Position numbers and translations under genes: made by a program
From: Pararhodobacter marinus
GTDB lineage: Bacteria; Pseudomonadota; Alphaproteobacteria; Rhodobacterales; Rhodobacteraceae
Assembly: GCF_003122215.1 (NCBI RefSeq)
Contig: NZ_QEYD01000011.1
Coordinates: forward strand, 62,001 to 126,000
Direction: 5' to 3'
Length of the DNA: 64,000 nucleotides
Notes under the pieces: model-generated
The model's input: only the letters and a program-made list of their open reading frames with translations
Told to the model about the DNA's origin: nothing
The model's database searches: none
In this document: in pieces, positions 31,010 through 38,866 of the stretch
Layout of the letters: each line of letters begins with the position of its first letter
Numbering within the stretch: position 1 is the stretch's first letter

Positions 31010-32356
31010 ATGCTCTCCCTTGTCTGGTTCCGCCGCGATCTGCGGGTACACGACCATCCCGCGCTGAGCCGTGCCGCCGCCGAGGGGCCGGTCCTGCCGG
31101 TCTATGTGGTCGATCCGGTCCTTTTGGCCCCCGATGAGACGTCCGAGCGGCATATCGCCTTCCTGGGGGAAAGCCTGCGCGGGCTGAACGAGGATCTGGC
31201 GGTGCTGGGTCAGCCTCTGGTCCTGCGCGTGGGCGACAGTCTCGAGGTGCTGGCGCGGCTCGTGGCCAAGCACCGCGTGACCCGTATCGTCACGCATGCC
31301 GAAACCGGCAGCCGGGCCGCGCGCGCGCTGGTGGCGCAGGTCGGGGACTGGGCGCGGGGGCGCGGGCTCGACTGGCTGGTGCTGCCCGAAACCGGCGCGC
31401 AACCCTGTACCGCCCCGGCGCTGCAACCTGTAACCGAAGGCACCGGCGTTCTGCCCGGCGCCCGCGCGCTGGGCTTCACCGCAAGCCCCTGTCCCTTCCG
31501 CCAGCCCGGCGGACGCGAGGCGGGGTTGCAGATGCTCGAGACCTATCTGGCCGTGCGCGGGCAGGGCCTGCCGCCTGCCCGTGCCACCGCGCCCGAGGCC
31601 GAGCGGTCGGGCGCGCGCCTGTCGCCCTATCTGGCTTTCGGCGTGCTGTCCGCGGGCGAGATCCGCGCCGCCATCGCCCGTCTGCGTGACACGCCTGGTG
31701 CCGCGCCCGAACGCCTTTCCGCCGCGCGCCTGCTCACGGCCCAGCTCAAACGCCGCGACACCGCCCGCACGGCCCCCTTGGCCGAGCCCGAGGGCGCGCC
31801 CGCCACCGGTGCCTGGGCGCGGGGGGAAACGGGCCTGCCGTTTCTCGACGCGGCGATGCGGGCGCTGATCGCCAGCGGCTGGCTCGACCACCGCTCGCGC
31901 GGGCTTCTGGCGGCGGCGGGAATGCAGCTTCACGGTCTGGGCGCCGCCGGGGTGGGGCGCCATCTGGCGCGGCTGTCGACCGATCACGACCCGGCAATCC
32001 TGTGGCGCGAAATGGCGCGGGCGGGGCAGGGGCCGATCCTTGATCCGGTGGCAACGGGGCGCAAGCTCGACCCGACGGGCGCCTTCATCCGTCGCTGGCT
32101 GCCCGAACTGAAACCCGTGCCCGATGCCCATCTGCACACACCGTGGTTCTGGCCCGAGGCCCGGCGCGCGCTGGCGGGGCGTTATCCTGAACCGGTGCTC
32201 GACCCCGCCTGCGCCGCGCGCGAGGCGCGCGCACTCAGGGCGCGGATGGCGCCGGGGCGGGGCCGGACCGGCAGCCGCGCGATGCCCTGCGACGACCCGC
32301 TGATCGAGGGCGGCTTCCGCGCCGCACGCGGCCCGCAGATGACACTGGATCTGTGA
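31010..32356 (+). CDS. Photolyase/cryptochrome-family protein, divergent
   Basis: The 448-residue protein has the N-terminal antenna domain (LVWFRRDLRVHDHPAL, VLPVYVVDP) and the C-terminal helical FAD domain (RLSPYLAFGVLSAGEI, GLPFLDAAMRALIASGWLDHRSRGLLAAAG, DPTGAFIRRWLPEL). Key positions differ from E. coli photolyase: the ELIWREFYR segment is QLKRRDTAR, and the NNGGWQW segment is replaced by DPAILWREMA. The substrate-facing Glu/Trp, the flavin-facing Asn and the terminal Trp seem lost. It may be a light sensor or a repair-inactive homologue. It overlaps DUF2256 by one base. Confidence 0.85.
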   Translation: MLSLVWFRRDLRVHDHPALSRAAAEGPVLPVYVVDPVLLAPDETSERHIAFLGESLRGLNEDLAVLGQPLVLRVGDSLEVLARLVAKHRVTRIVTHAETGSRAARALVAQVGDWARGRGLDWLVLPETGAQPCTAPALQPVTEGTGVLPGARALGFTASPCPFRQPGGREAGLQMLETYLAVRGQGLPPARATAPEAERSGARLSPYLAFGVLSAGEIRAAIARLRDTPGAAPERLSAARLLTAQLKRRDTARTAPLAEPEGAPATGAWARGETGLPFLDAAMRALIASGWLDHRSRGLLAAAGMQLHGLGAAGVGRHLARLSTDHDPAILWREMARAGQGPILDPVATGRKLDPTGAFIRRWLPELKPVPDAHLHTPWFWPEARRALAGRYPEPVLDPACAAREARALRARMAPGRGRTGSRAMPCDDPLIEGGFRAARGPQMTLDL

Positions 32357-32547
32357 TGGCGAAGATGCGCCGCAAGGGGGATCTGCCGGTCAAAACCTGC
32401 GCGCAATGCGGCCGGCCGATGGTCTGGCGCAAGGCCTGGGCGAAGACATGGGACGAGGTGAAATACTGCTCGGACCGCTGCCGGGCCGAAGCCCGGTCGC
32501 GACGCGGAAAGCCCGAGGCCGGAACGCCCGGGGACAGGCGGTCCTAA
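32356..32547 (+). CDS. DUF2256 protein (zinc-finger-like)
   Basis: The 63-residue basic protein has two CxxC-type pairs, CAQCGRP and CSDRCR, and the WRKAWAKTWDEVKYCS signature of DUF2256. It probably binds zinc. The family is frequently encoded next to cryptochrome/photolyase genes, and here it is translationally coupled (TGATG) to one. The exact function is unknown. It overlaps the convergent SRPBCC gene by four bases. Confidence 0.88.
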   Translation: MAKMRRKGDLPVKTCAQCGRPMVWRKAWAKTWDEVKYCSDRCRAEARSRRGKPEAGTPGDRRS

Positions 32548-33416
32548 GCCCCGACATACCGGGCCAGTTTGCCCAGCGTCTGCTGTCCCAACGCGACCGC
32601 GCCCATGGCCTTGGCCCCCTCGCACTCCTCGCGCGAGGCAAAGATCATTCCCAGCATAACCCGCGTGCCGCTGCCTTCGGGCGTGAAGGTGACGGACGCA
32701 TCGGCATGTTTCGGCCCGTCCTCGCCCCAATGCAGCGTGTAGTCGATGCGCCGGGGCCAGTCATGCAGGCTGTATTTGTGGTGATTGGGAAAGACCGTGC
32801 CATCGGGTGCGATCATGTCGAACACCCATTCCCCGCCCTCACGCAGGTCGATGCGGCGCGTGCGGCAGGAAAAGCCGTCCGGTCCCCACCATTCCGGCAG
32901 CGCCTGCGGGTCGGTCCACGCCTGCCATAGCGCCTCGATCGGCGCGGCGATCACGCGGTCCAGCACCATCGTTCGCTGCGCCACGTCGACAAGGTTGTCC
33001 AGACCCGCAGCGAAGCCCTGCACATAGCCCTGTTCCATGTCCTCGGCCAGCGAGGTCAGCTGCACGGTCAGCCTCAGCGCCGCGCCGTCGCCATGCGCCG
33101 CGATTTCGGCGGTGACCAGCGCGGCGGACAGCGTTGTGCCCCCGGCGGACAGGATCTCGGTATTGGTGGAGCGACGGGCGGGCTCCATGGTCAGCCAGCG
33201 GAACGCGCAGCGAATGTCGGGCTGGCCCTCGGCGCGGCAGATCGACACTTCCTCGCCGCCGATGACGGACTCCGCTTTCAGGTACTCGACCGTCACGGCG
33301 GGCGAGGGGGCGGACCAGATCGCGCGCGCCTGCGGGTCGGTCCAGGCCCGCCACAGCGCGGCGGGCGGCGCGGCGCTTTCGCGGTCGAAGACCAGCGTGG
33401 CGAAACGGGTGGTCAT
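32544..33416 (-). CDS. Tandem AHSA1/SRPBCC two-domain protein
   Basis: The 290-residue protein has two AHSA1-like hydrophobic-cavity domains fused head to tail. The first (about 1-145) begins FDRESAAPPAALWRAWTDPQARAIWSAPS. The second (about 148-290) begins LDRVIAAPIEALWQAWTDPQALPEWWGPDGF. The duplicated APxxALWxAWTDPQA stretch shows an internal duplication. These domains bind small hydrophobic ligands. It is the last gene of an ArsR-SRPBCC-SRPBCC operon and overlaps the preceding gene by four bases. Confidence 0.87.
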   Translation of the reverse strand: MTTRFATLVFDRESAAPPAALWRAWTDPQARAIWSAPSPAVTVEYLKAESVIGGEEVSICRAEGQPDIRCAFRWLTMEPARRSTNTEILSAGGTTLSAALVTAEIAAHGDGAALRLTVQLTSLAEDMEQGYVQGFAAGLDNLVDVAQRTMVLDRVIAAPIEALWQAWTDPQALPEWWGPDGFSCRTRRIDLREGGEWVFDMIAPDGTVFPNHHKYSLHDWPRRIDYTLHWGEDGPKHADASVTFTPEGSGTRVMLGMIFASREECEGAKAMGAVALGQQTLGKLARYVGA

Positions 33417-33895
33417 TGGCCCGCCAATCCCTGCGCATAGGCTTCAAGCTGCGTGGCGACCGTGCCCCAGCCTTCGGAGAATCCCATCTCCTCATGGCTT
33501 TTCGCCGCGTCGGGCGAACGGTGCCGAGCGATGGCGGTATAGGTCGTCTTGCCCTCGCCCGCGTCTTCGAAGGTGACAATGGCGGTCATGAAGGGCTCGG
33601 GCGCGGGTTTCCAGCCTTCGGAATAACCATCGGTGAAAACCAGTTTCCGGCCCTCGATCACTTCCAGAAAAACGCCGTTATTGGCGATCTCGTTGCCATC
33701 GACCTCGAACGTGGTGTTGAACTTTCCCCCGGTTCGCAGGTCGATCTCGCAGGCGGTGATGCGGTGCGGCCTGGGAATGAACCAGTGCGGCACGTGCTCG
33801 GGACGGGTCCAGCATTCCCATAGCAGCGCGCGGGGGGCGTTCAGCGTGCGCGTCAGGATCAGGTCGGTCGCGGGGTCGATAGAGACGTCAGTCAC
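33413..33895 (-). CDS. AHSA1/SRPBCC family protein
   Basis: The 160-residue single-domain protein opens TLNAPRALLWECWTRPEHVPHWFIPRPHRI and carries the C-terminal ATQLEAYAQGL helix of the AHSA1 family. Single AHSA1 genes next to an ArsR regulator are common; a detoxification or ligand-sensing role is assumed, but no ligand is known. The start overlaps the regulator gene's end by eight bases. Confidence 0.88.
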   Translation of the reverse strand: MTDVSIDPATDLILTRTLNAPRALLWECWTRPEHVPHWFIPRPHRITACEIDLRTGGKFNTTFEVDGNEIANNGVFLEVIEGRKLVFTDGYSEGWKPAPEPFMTAIVTFEDAGEGKTTYTAIARHRSPDAAKSHEEMGFSEGWGTVATQLEAYAQGLAGQ

Positions 33896-34229
33896 GGGAT
33901 TTCTCCTCCATCAGGCGGTTAACGTAGTCTTCCAGACGGTCGAGCCGCCCTTCCCACAGCGCGCGCTGCTCATCGAGCCAGCCGCGCACCGGGGCAAACG
34001 CCTCGGGCACGATGGCGCAGGTGCGCACGCGCCCGTCCTTGCGGGTTTCGATCAGCCCCGCCGCTTCCAGCTTACGCAGATGTCCCATGAGCGAGGGCAG
34101 CGCCATGTCGAAAGGCTGCGCCAGATCGCTCACGCTCTGCGGTCCGCGCGCCAGGGCCGACAGGATCGCGCGGCGGGTCGGATCGGCCAGCGCCTGAAAC
34201 AGCGTATCGAGGCGCGGCTCGGCGCTCAT
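33888..34229 (-). CDS. ArsR-family HTH regulator
   Basis: The 113-residue winged-helix protein opens TLFQALADPTRRAILSALARGPQSVSDLA and has the recognition helix ALPSLMGHLRKLEAAGLIETRKDGR. It lacks the metal-binding ELCVCDL motif, so it is not an arsenic sensor. It leads the SRPBCC operon and faces two similar inverted repeats upstream, its likely operators. Confidence 0.9.
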   Translation of the reverse strand: MSAEPRLDTLFQALADPTRRAILSALARGPQSVSDLAQPFDMALPSLMGHLRKLEAAGLIETRKDGRVRTCAIVPEAFAPVRGWLDEQRALWEGRLDRLEDYVNRLMEEKSRD

Positions 34230-34271
34230 GCGCTAGGCGTTCCTTGCGGCATCGGGTTTCTCTTCGGTTGC

Positions 34272-34333
34272 TTAGCTATTTGCCTAACTGTCCGATCCGA
34301 GTCGGGCAACAGAAAACTTAGCATGATGGCTAA
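34272..34333. promoter_or_regulatory. Two candidate ArsR-type operators
   Basis: TTAGC-N6-GCTAA at 34318-34333 is a perfect inverted repeat, and TTAGCTATTTGCCTAA at 34272-34287 is a related imperfect one. They are 46 bases apart, upstream of the ArsR-type regulator. A site for that regulator is the simplest reading; the second lies closer to glcB and could affect it too. Confidence 0.5.
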
Positions 34334-34477
34334 CTTTTTATTTTTGAAAGTCCTTAGCCGGATTACCCCGGTTGCGTCGAAGAATGCGTGTTGCCTATCG
34401 GAAACTTTTGGCCATATTCGGCGCAACAGCCGGAAAACAGCGGATCGAAGACCGCGCAGGAACGGGAGAAACGGGGC

Positions 34478-36637
34478 ATGACGCAACGGATGGACAAGTC
34501 GGGGCTGCAGGTCGACACCCGGATGGTCGCTTTCATCGAGGAACGGGCGCTGCCGGGGACGGGTGTCACGCCCGGCGCGTTCTGGGATGGCCTGGCCGGT
34601 TTGATCCGCGATTTCGGGCCGAAAAACCGCGACCTGCTGAAGAAACGCGAGACGATTCAGGCGCTGATCGATGCGTGGCATGTCGCCCGCAAGGGTCAGC
34701 CGCAGGATGCCGATGCCTACCGCGCCTTCCTGACCGAGATCGGCTATCTGGTCCCCGAAGGCCCCGATTTCACCATCGAGACCACGAACACCGATCCCGA
34801 GATCGCCGCCCAGCCCGGCCCGCAACTGGTCGTGCCGGTGATGAACGCGCGCTACGCGCTCAACGCCGCGAATGCGCGCTGGGGCTCGCTGTTCGACGCG
34901 CTTTACGGCACCGACGCGATGGGCGATCTGCCCAAGGGCAAGGGCTATGACCCCGACCGCGGCGCGCGCGTGGTCGCCTGGGCCAAGGCGCATCTGGACA
35001 AGGTCGTGCCGCTGAAGGGCGCGTCGTGGTCCGTGGTGACGGCGCTGCGCGTCGAAGACGGCACGCTGACCGCGACGACGCCCGCGGGAGAGGTCGGTCT
35101 TGCCGATCCCGCGCAGTTCCTGGGCTGGGCCGAGGGTGACGGCTGGACGCATTACCTGCTGGAAAAGAACGCGCTCAAGCTGGAATTGCTGATCAATCCC
35201 ACCACCGAGGTCGGCAAGACCGATCCGTTCGGGCTGAGCGACGTCGCCGTCGAAGCCGCGATCAGCGCGATCATGGATTGCGAGGATTCGGTTGCCGCCG
35301 TCGATGCCGAGGACAAGGTGCTGGCCTGGGGCAACTGGCTGGGCCTGATGAAGGGCGATCTGACCGAGACCGTCACCAAGGGCGACAAGACCTTTACCCG
35401 CAAGCTTTATGACGATTTCACCTATCAGACCCCGTCGGGCGCGCCGCTGACGGTCAAGACCCGCGCGCTGATGCTGGTGCGCAATGTCGGCCACCTGATG
35501 ACCAACCCCGCCGTTCTGGATGCCGAAGGACGCGAGGCGGGCGAGGGGCTCTTGGATGCGATGGTCACGACGCTTTGCGCGATGCACGATCTGCAGAAGA
35601 CCGGCGGCGCGCGCAACTCTCTGCATGGCTCGGTCTACGTCGTGAAGCCCAAGATGCACGGCCCCGAGGAAGTCGCCTTCGCCTGCGAGATCTTCGACCG
35701 GGTCGAGACGGTTCTGGGCCTGCCCGCGAACACCGTGAAACTGGGCATCATGGACGAGGAACGCCGCACCTCGGTCAACCTGAAGGAATGCATCCGCGCC
35801 GCGAAGCACCGCGTGGCCTTCATCAATACGGGCTTCCTGGACCGCACCGGGGACGAGATCCATACCTCGATGGAAGCCGGGCCGATGGTGCGCAAGGGCG
35901 ACATGAAATCGCAGCCCTGGATCAGCGCCTACGAGGATCGCAATGTGGATATCGGTCTGGCCTGCGGGCTGAAGGGCCGCGCGCAGATCGGCAAGGGGAT
36001 GTGGGCGATGCCCGACCGCATGGCCGACATGCTGGACGCCAAGATCGGGCATCCCAGATCGGGCGCCACCTGCGCCTGGGTGCCGTCGCCCACCGCCGCC
36101 ACCTTGCACGCCACGCATTACCACCTGGTCGATGTGATGGCGCGGCAGGACGAGATCGCCGCCGGCGGCGCGCGCGGCACGCTGGCCGATTTGCTGACGA
36201 TCCCGGTCGCGCAGGGTCAGAACTGGTCCGAGGACGAGATCACCGCCGAGATCGAAAACAACGCGCAGGGCATCCTTGGCTATGTCGTGCGCTGGGTCGA
36301 TCAGGGGGTCGGTTGCTCGAAGGTGCCCGACATCCACGATGTCGGCCTGATGGAAGACCGCGCGACCTGCCGCATCAGCTCGCAGGCGCTGGCCAACTGG
36401 CTGCATCACGGCGTCATCGACAACGCGCAGACCATGGCCGCGATGCGCAAGATGGCGGCCGTGGTGGACCGCCAGAACGCGGACGATCCGACCTATACGC
36501 CGATGGGCCCGGATTTCGACGGCATCGCCTTTCAGGCCGCCTGCGATCTGGTCTTCAGGGGTCGCGAACAGCCTTCGGGCTATACCGAGCCGGTGCTCCA
36601 TGCCCGCAGACTGGAGCTGAAGGCCGCGCGCGGGTGA
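34478..36637 (+). CDS. glcB: Malate synthase G
   Basis: The 719-residue enzyme condenses glyoxylate with acetyl-CoA to malate, the anaplerotic end of the glyoxylate route. The family block [19 protein letters not shown] is near residue 385, and the catalytic segment [29 protein letters not shown] near residue 450. The length is normal for isoform G. The ATG at 34478 gives the standard opening; an earlier in-frame ATG adds 30 residues without similarity. No isocitrate lyase gene is adjacent. Confidence 0.95.
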   Translation: MTQRMDKSGLQVDTRMVAFIEERALPGTGVTPGAFWDGLAGLIRDFGPKNRDLLKKRETIQALIDAWHVARKGQPQDADAYRAFLTEIGYLVPEGPDFTIETTNTDPEIAAQPGPQLVVPVMNARYALNAANARWGSLFDALYGTDAMGDLPKGKGYDPDRGARVVAWAKAHLDKVVPLKGASWSVVTALRVEDGTLTATTPAGEVGLADPAQFLGWAEGDGWTHYLLEKNALKLELLINPTTEVGKTDPFGLSDVAVEAAISAIMDCEDSVAAVDAEDKVLAWGNWLGLMKGDLTETVTKGDKTFTRKLYDDFTYQTPSGAPLTVKTRALMLVRNVGHLMTNPAVLDAEGREAGEGLLDAMVTTLCAMHDLQKTGGARNSLHGSVYVVKPKMHGPEEVAFACEIFDRVETVLGLPANTVKLGIMDEERRTSVNLKECIRAAKHRVAFINTGFLDRTGDEIHTSMEAGPMVRKGDMKSQPWISAYEDRNVDIGLACGLKGRAQIGKGMWAMPDRMADMLDAKIGHPRSGATCAWVPSPTAATLHATHYHLVDVMARQDEIAAGGARGTLADLLTIPVAQGQNWSEDEITAEIENNAQGILGYVVRWVDQGVGCSKVPDIHDVGLMEDRATCRISSQALANWLHHGVIDNAQTMAAMRKMAAVVDRQNADDPTYTPMGPDFDGIAFQAACDLVFRGREQPSGYTEPVLHARRLELKAARG

Positions 36638-37086
36638 GCATCCGGCGCCATTTCCCCGACCTGCCGCCCGTCTGGGCGGCGGGCTTCTTCGCGGTGCAGA
36701 TCGGGCTGGGCTGGGCCTTGCCGCTGATCCGTTTCGGCGACTGGGCCTGGCCGCTGGGCTGGCTCCTGCTCGGGGCCGGTCTGGCGCTGGCGGGCTGGTC
36801 GTCCGTTTGGTTCTGGCGCAAGAAGACCACGATCGAGCCGCACGAGACGCCCGGCACGCTGATCGTCGAAGGCCCCTTCCGGCTGAACCGCAACCCGATC
36901 TACACCGCGATGGCGATCTGCCTTGTGGGGACCGGGTTCTTGGTCGGCGCGCTCAGCGCGGTGCTGCTGGTGGCCCTGTTCCCGCCGGTCATCACCCGCC
37001 GCTTCATCCGCGCCGAGGAACTCGCCCTGCGCGCCGCCTTCGGCCCCGAAGCCGAGCGCTACATGGCCCGGACGCGTCGCTGGTAG
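36634..37086 (+). CDS. Isoprenylcysteine carboxyl methyltransferase-family membrane protein
   Basis: The 150-residue protein has about four membrane segments and the PEMT/ICMT-type signature [18 protein letters not shown] followed by [19 protein letters not shown]. Such bacterial enzymes methylate lipids or small substrates with SAM; the substrate is unknown. The GTG overlaps the glcB stop by four bases (GTGA). Confidence 0.86.
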   Translation: MSIRRHFPDLPPVWAAGFFAVQIGLGWALPLIRFGDWAWPLGWLLLGAGLALAGWSSVWFWRKKTTIEPHETPGTLIVEGPFRLNRNPIYTAMAICLVGTGFLVGALSAVLLVALFPPVITRRFIRAEELALRAAFGPEAERYMARTRRW

Positions 37087-37266
37087 CGTGGTCTGCCGCG
37101 CGATCACGTCCTCGCGAACGGCGCCCCGAACCGGCAGGCCCCCGGGCTTTCAGCTTGCCGAAAGCGCCGCCGCGCCGCATGATGCGCCCGACTGTGTCCG
37201 CGAAAGAACGGGCCGGCGCACATGCGGGTCGCTCCCGCAATTCAACAGGTTGGGAATGATCGTTCA

Positions 37267-38367
37267 ATGAGACCCGGCGGCCTGGCTGCCCTGGTGATGG
37301 CCATGGCGCTTACCTCGCTCGCGTTCACCGCGCCTGCCGGGGCCGAGCATCGCATACCTTCCGCCGCGGCGCCCGGTGCAGCCGAGGCCCCGACACAAAG
37401 CGCGGCGCCGGTCCCCTCGGCGGGCACGCCCGGTGTCTTCGCGCTGGATATCCGCGGCACAAGCGAGGAAGCGCGCGCGCTGTCGCTGACGCTGTGGTAT
37501 CCTGCCCATCCCGGAAACGAGGCGGATTTCGCAGGGAACGCGGTGTTCCGTCCCACCCGCGTGATCCCCGGCGCCGATCCGCGCCCGCCCGTGCCCGATG
37601 GACGCTTCCCGCTTGTGCTTGTGTCGCATGGCGGTCTGCGCTCAGCCGAGGACAGCGGCGCATGGCTGTCGGCAGGGCTGGCGCGTGCGGGGTATCTGGC
37701 GGTCGAGGTCAACGCCCCGCGCCCCGCCGATGCCCGCGCCGCGCTCAATGAAATCTGGCACCGCCCGGCGGATCTGAGTCGCGCGCTCGACCGTCTGCTG
37801 CGCCATCCGCAATGGTCCGCGCGCATCGACCCCGAGCGGGTCTTCGCCGTGGGCTTCGCGCTGGGCGGCACCGCCGCTATGGCGCTGACCGGGCTGGGCA
37901 CCGAGGTCGAAGGCTACCAGCAATCCTGCGACAGCCCCGGGCAGGGCAATCCCGACTGCCGCTGGCTTCAGGCGCAGGGCGTCTCGCCCGCGCAGACCGA
38001 AACCGCGCCCCTCAGCATCGACCGCCACGATGCCCGCTTCCGCGCCGCCGTCGCCATCGCGCCCGAATATTTGCCGGTGATCGAGACCCGGCCGGGGATC
38101 CACGCGCCGGCGCTGATGGTCACCCTTGGCCCCGATGTGCCCGCCGGCGCCGACCGCTTGCCCGAAAGCGTCGTGCAGATGACGCTTCCGCAGGCCCGGC
38201 CCACGGACGGCTTCGCGCTGTGCACCGAAGCCGGGCCGCAGATCCTGGCCCGCGACGGCGGCGATCCCGACCTGTGCGGCAGCTCGCCCGACGCCCGGCT
38301 CGAGGCCCATGATCGCATCCTGCAGGCGATTGCCGCCTTTCTGCACGATGCCGACGCGCAACCCTGA
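37267..38367 (+). CDS. Exported alpha/beta-hydrolase-fold protein without nucleophile serine
   Basis: The 366-residue protein has a signal peptide (MRPGGLAALVMAMAL..., cleavage near AGAEH) and a dienelactone-hydrolase/acetylhydrolase-like fold: LTLWYPAHPG, FPLVLVSHGGLRS, and RVFAVGFALGG. The nucleophile elbow, normally G-x-S-x-G-G, reads GFALGG with A198 in place of serine. Hydrolase activity is thus doubtful unless another residue serves. The C-terminal acid/His region is not clear. Four cysteines in the second half could form disulfides. Confidence 0.8.
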   Translation: MRPGGLAALVMAMALTSLAFTAPAGAEHRIPSAAAPGAAEAPTQSAAPVPSAGTPGVFALDIRGTSEEARALSLTLWYPAHPGNEADFAGNAVFRPTRVIPGADPRPPVPDGRFPLVLVSHGGLRSAEDSGAWLSAGLARAGYLAVEVNAPRPADARAALNEIWHRPADLSRALDRLLRHPQWSARIDPERVFAVGFALGGTAAMALTGLGTEVEGYQQSCDSPGQGNPDCRWLQAQGVSPAQTETAPLSIDRHDARFRAAVAIAPEYLPVIETRPGIHAPALMVTLGPDVPAGADRLPESVVQMTLPQARPTDGFALCTEAGPQILARDGGDPDLCGSSPDARLEAHDRILQAIAAFLHDADAQP

Positions 38368-38389
38368 CCCCTGACCGAAAGGACCTGCC

Positions 38390-38815
38390 ATGACCCTGAC
38401 GCTCGACCAAGCCCGCACCATCATCGCCACCGCCCGCGCCAAGGGCCGCGAGGCGGGGATGAAACCGCTTTCGGTCGTGGTGCTGGACGCGGGCGGCCAT
38501 GTCCTGGCCTTCGAGCGCGAGGACGGCTCGCCCTCGGGGCGGTTCGCCATTGCCTTCGGCAAGGCGCATGGCGCGGTGATGATGGGCGTGCCCAGCCGCA
38601 GACTGGGCGAGATGGCGGTCGAGCGCCCGCATTTCATCGCCGCGGCGGGCGGCGCCTTTGACGGCAAGATGGTGCCGGTCGCGGGGGGCGTTCTGTTGCG
38701 CGACGCGACTGGTGCGCTGGTCGGCGCCGTGGGCATCAGCGGCGACACCTCGGACAACGACGCGCTGGCGGGTGTCGCCGGGGCCGAGGCGGCGGGGCTG
38801 ACGGCCGAAGCCTGA
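38390..38815 (+). CDS. GlcG/HbpS-family heme-binding-like protein
   Basis: The 141-residue GlcG-family domain (formerly DUF336) opens LTLDQARTIIATARAKGREAG and has PLSVVVLDAGGHVLAFEREDGS and the closing GGVLLRDATGALVGAVGISGDTSDND. Members bind haem or occur as small accessory subunits in glycolate loci. It has no signal peptide here. GAAAGGA precedes the start. Confidence 0.88.
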   Translation: MTLTLDQARTIIATARAKGREAGMKPLSVVVLDAGGHVLAFEREDGSPSGRFAIAFGKAHGAVMMGVPSRRLGEMAVERPHFIAAAGGAFDGKMVPVAGGVLLRDATGALVGAVGISGDTSDNDALAGVAGAEAAGLTAEA

Positions 38816-38866
38816 GACCGCCTGGACATGCTTGACCGTTTCCCCCTGCGCGCCAGTTAAGCGCAG

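Noticed and set aside
34226-36601. A 791-codon open frame antisense to glcB
   Set aside because: Composition is typical of an antisense shadow (His/Arg/Gln/Ala-rich), no family is recognisable, and glcB is intact on the other strand.
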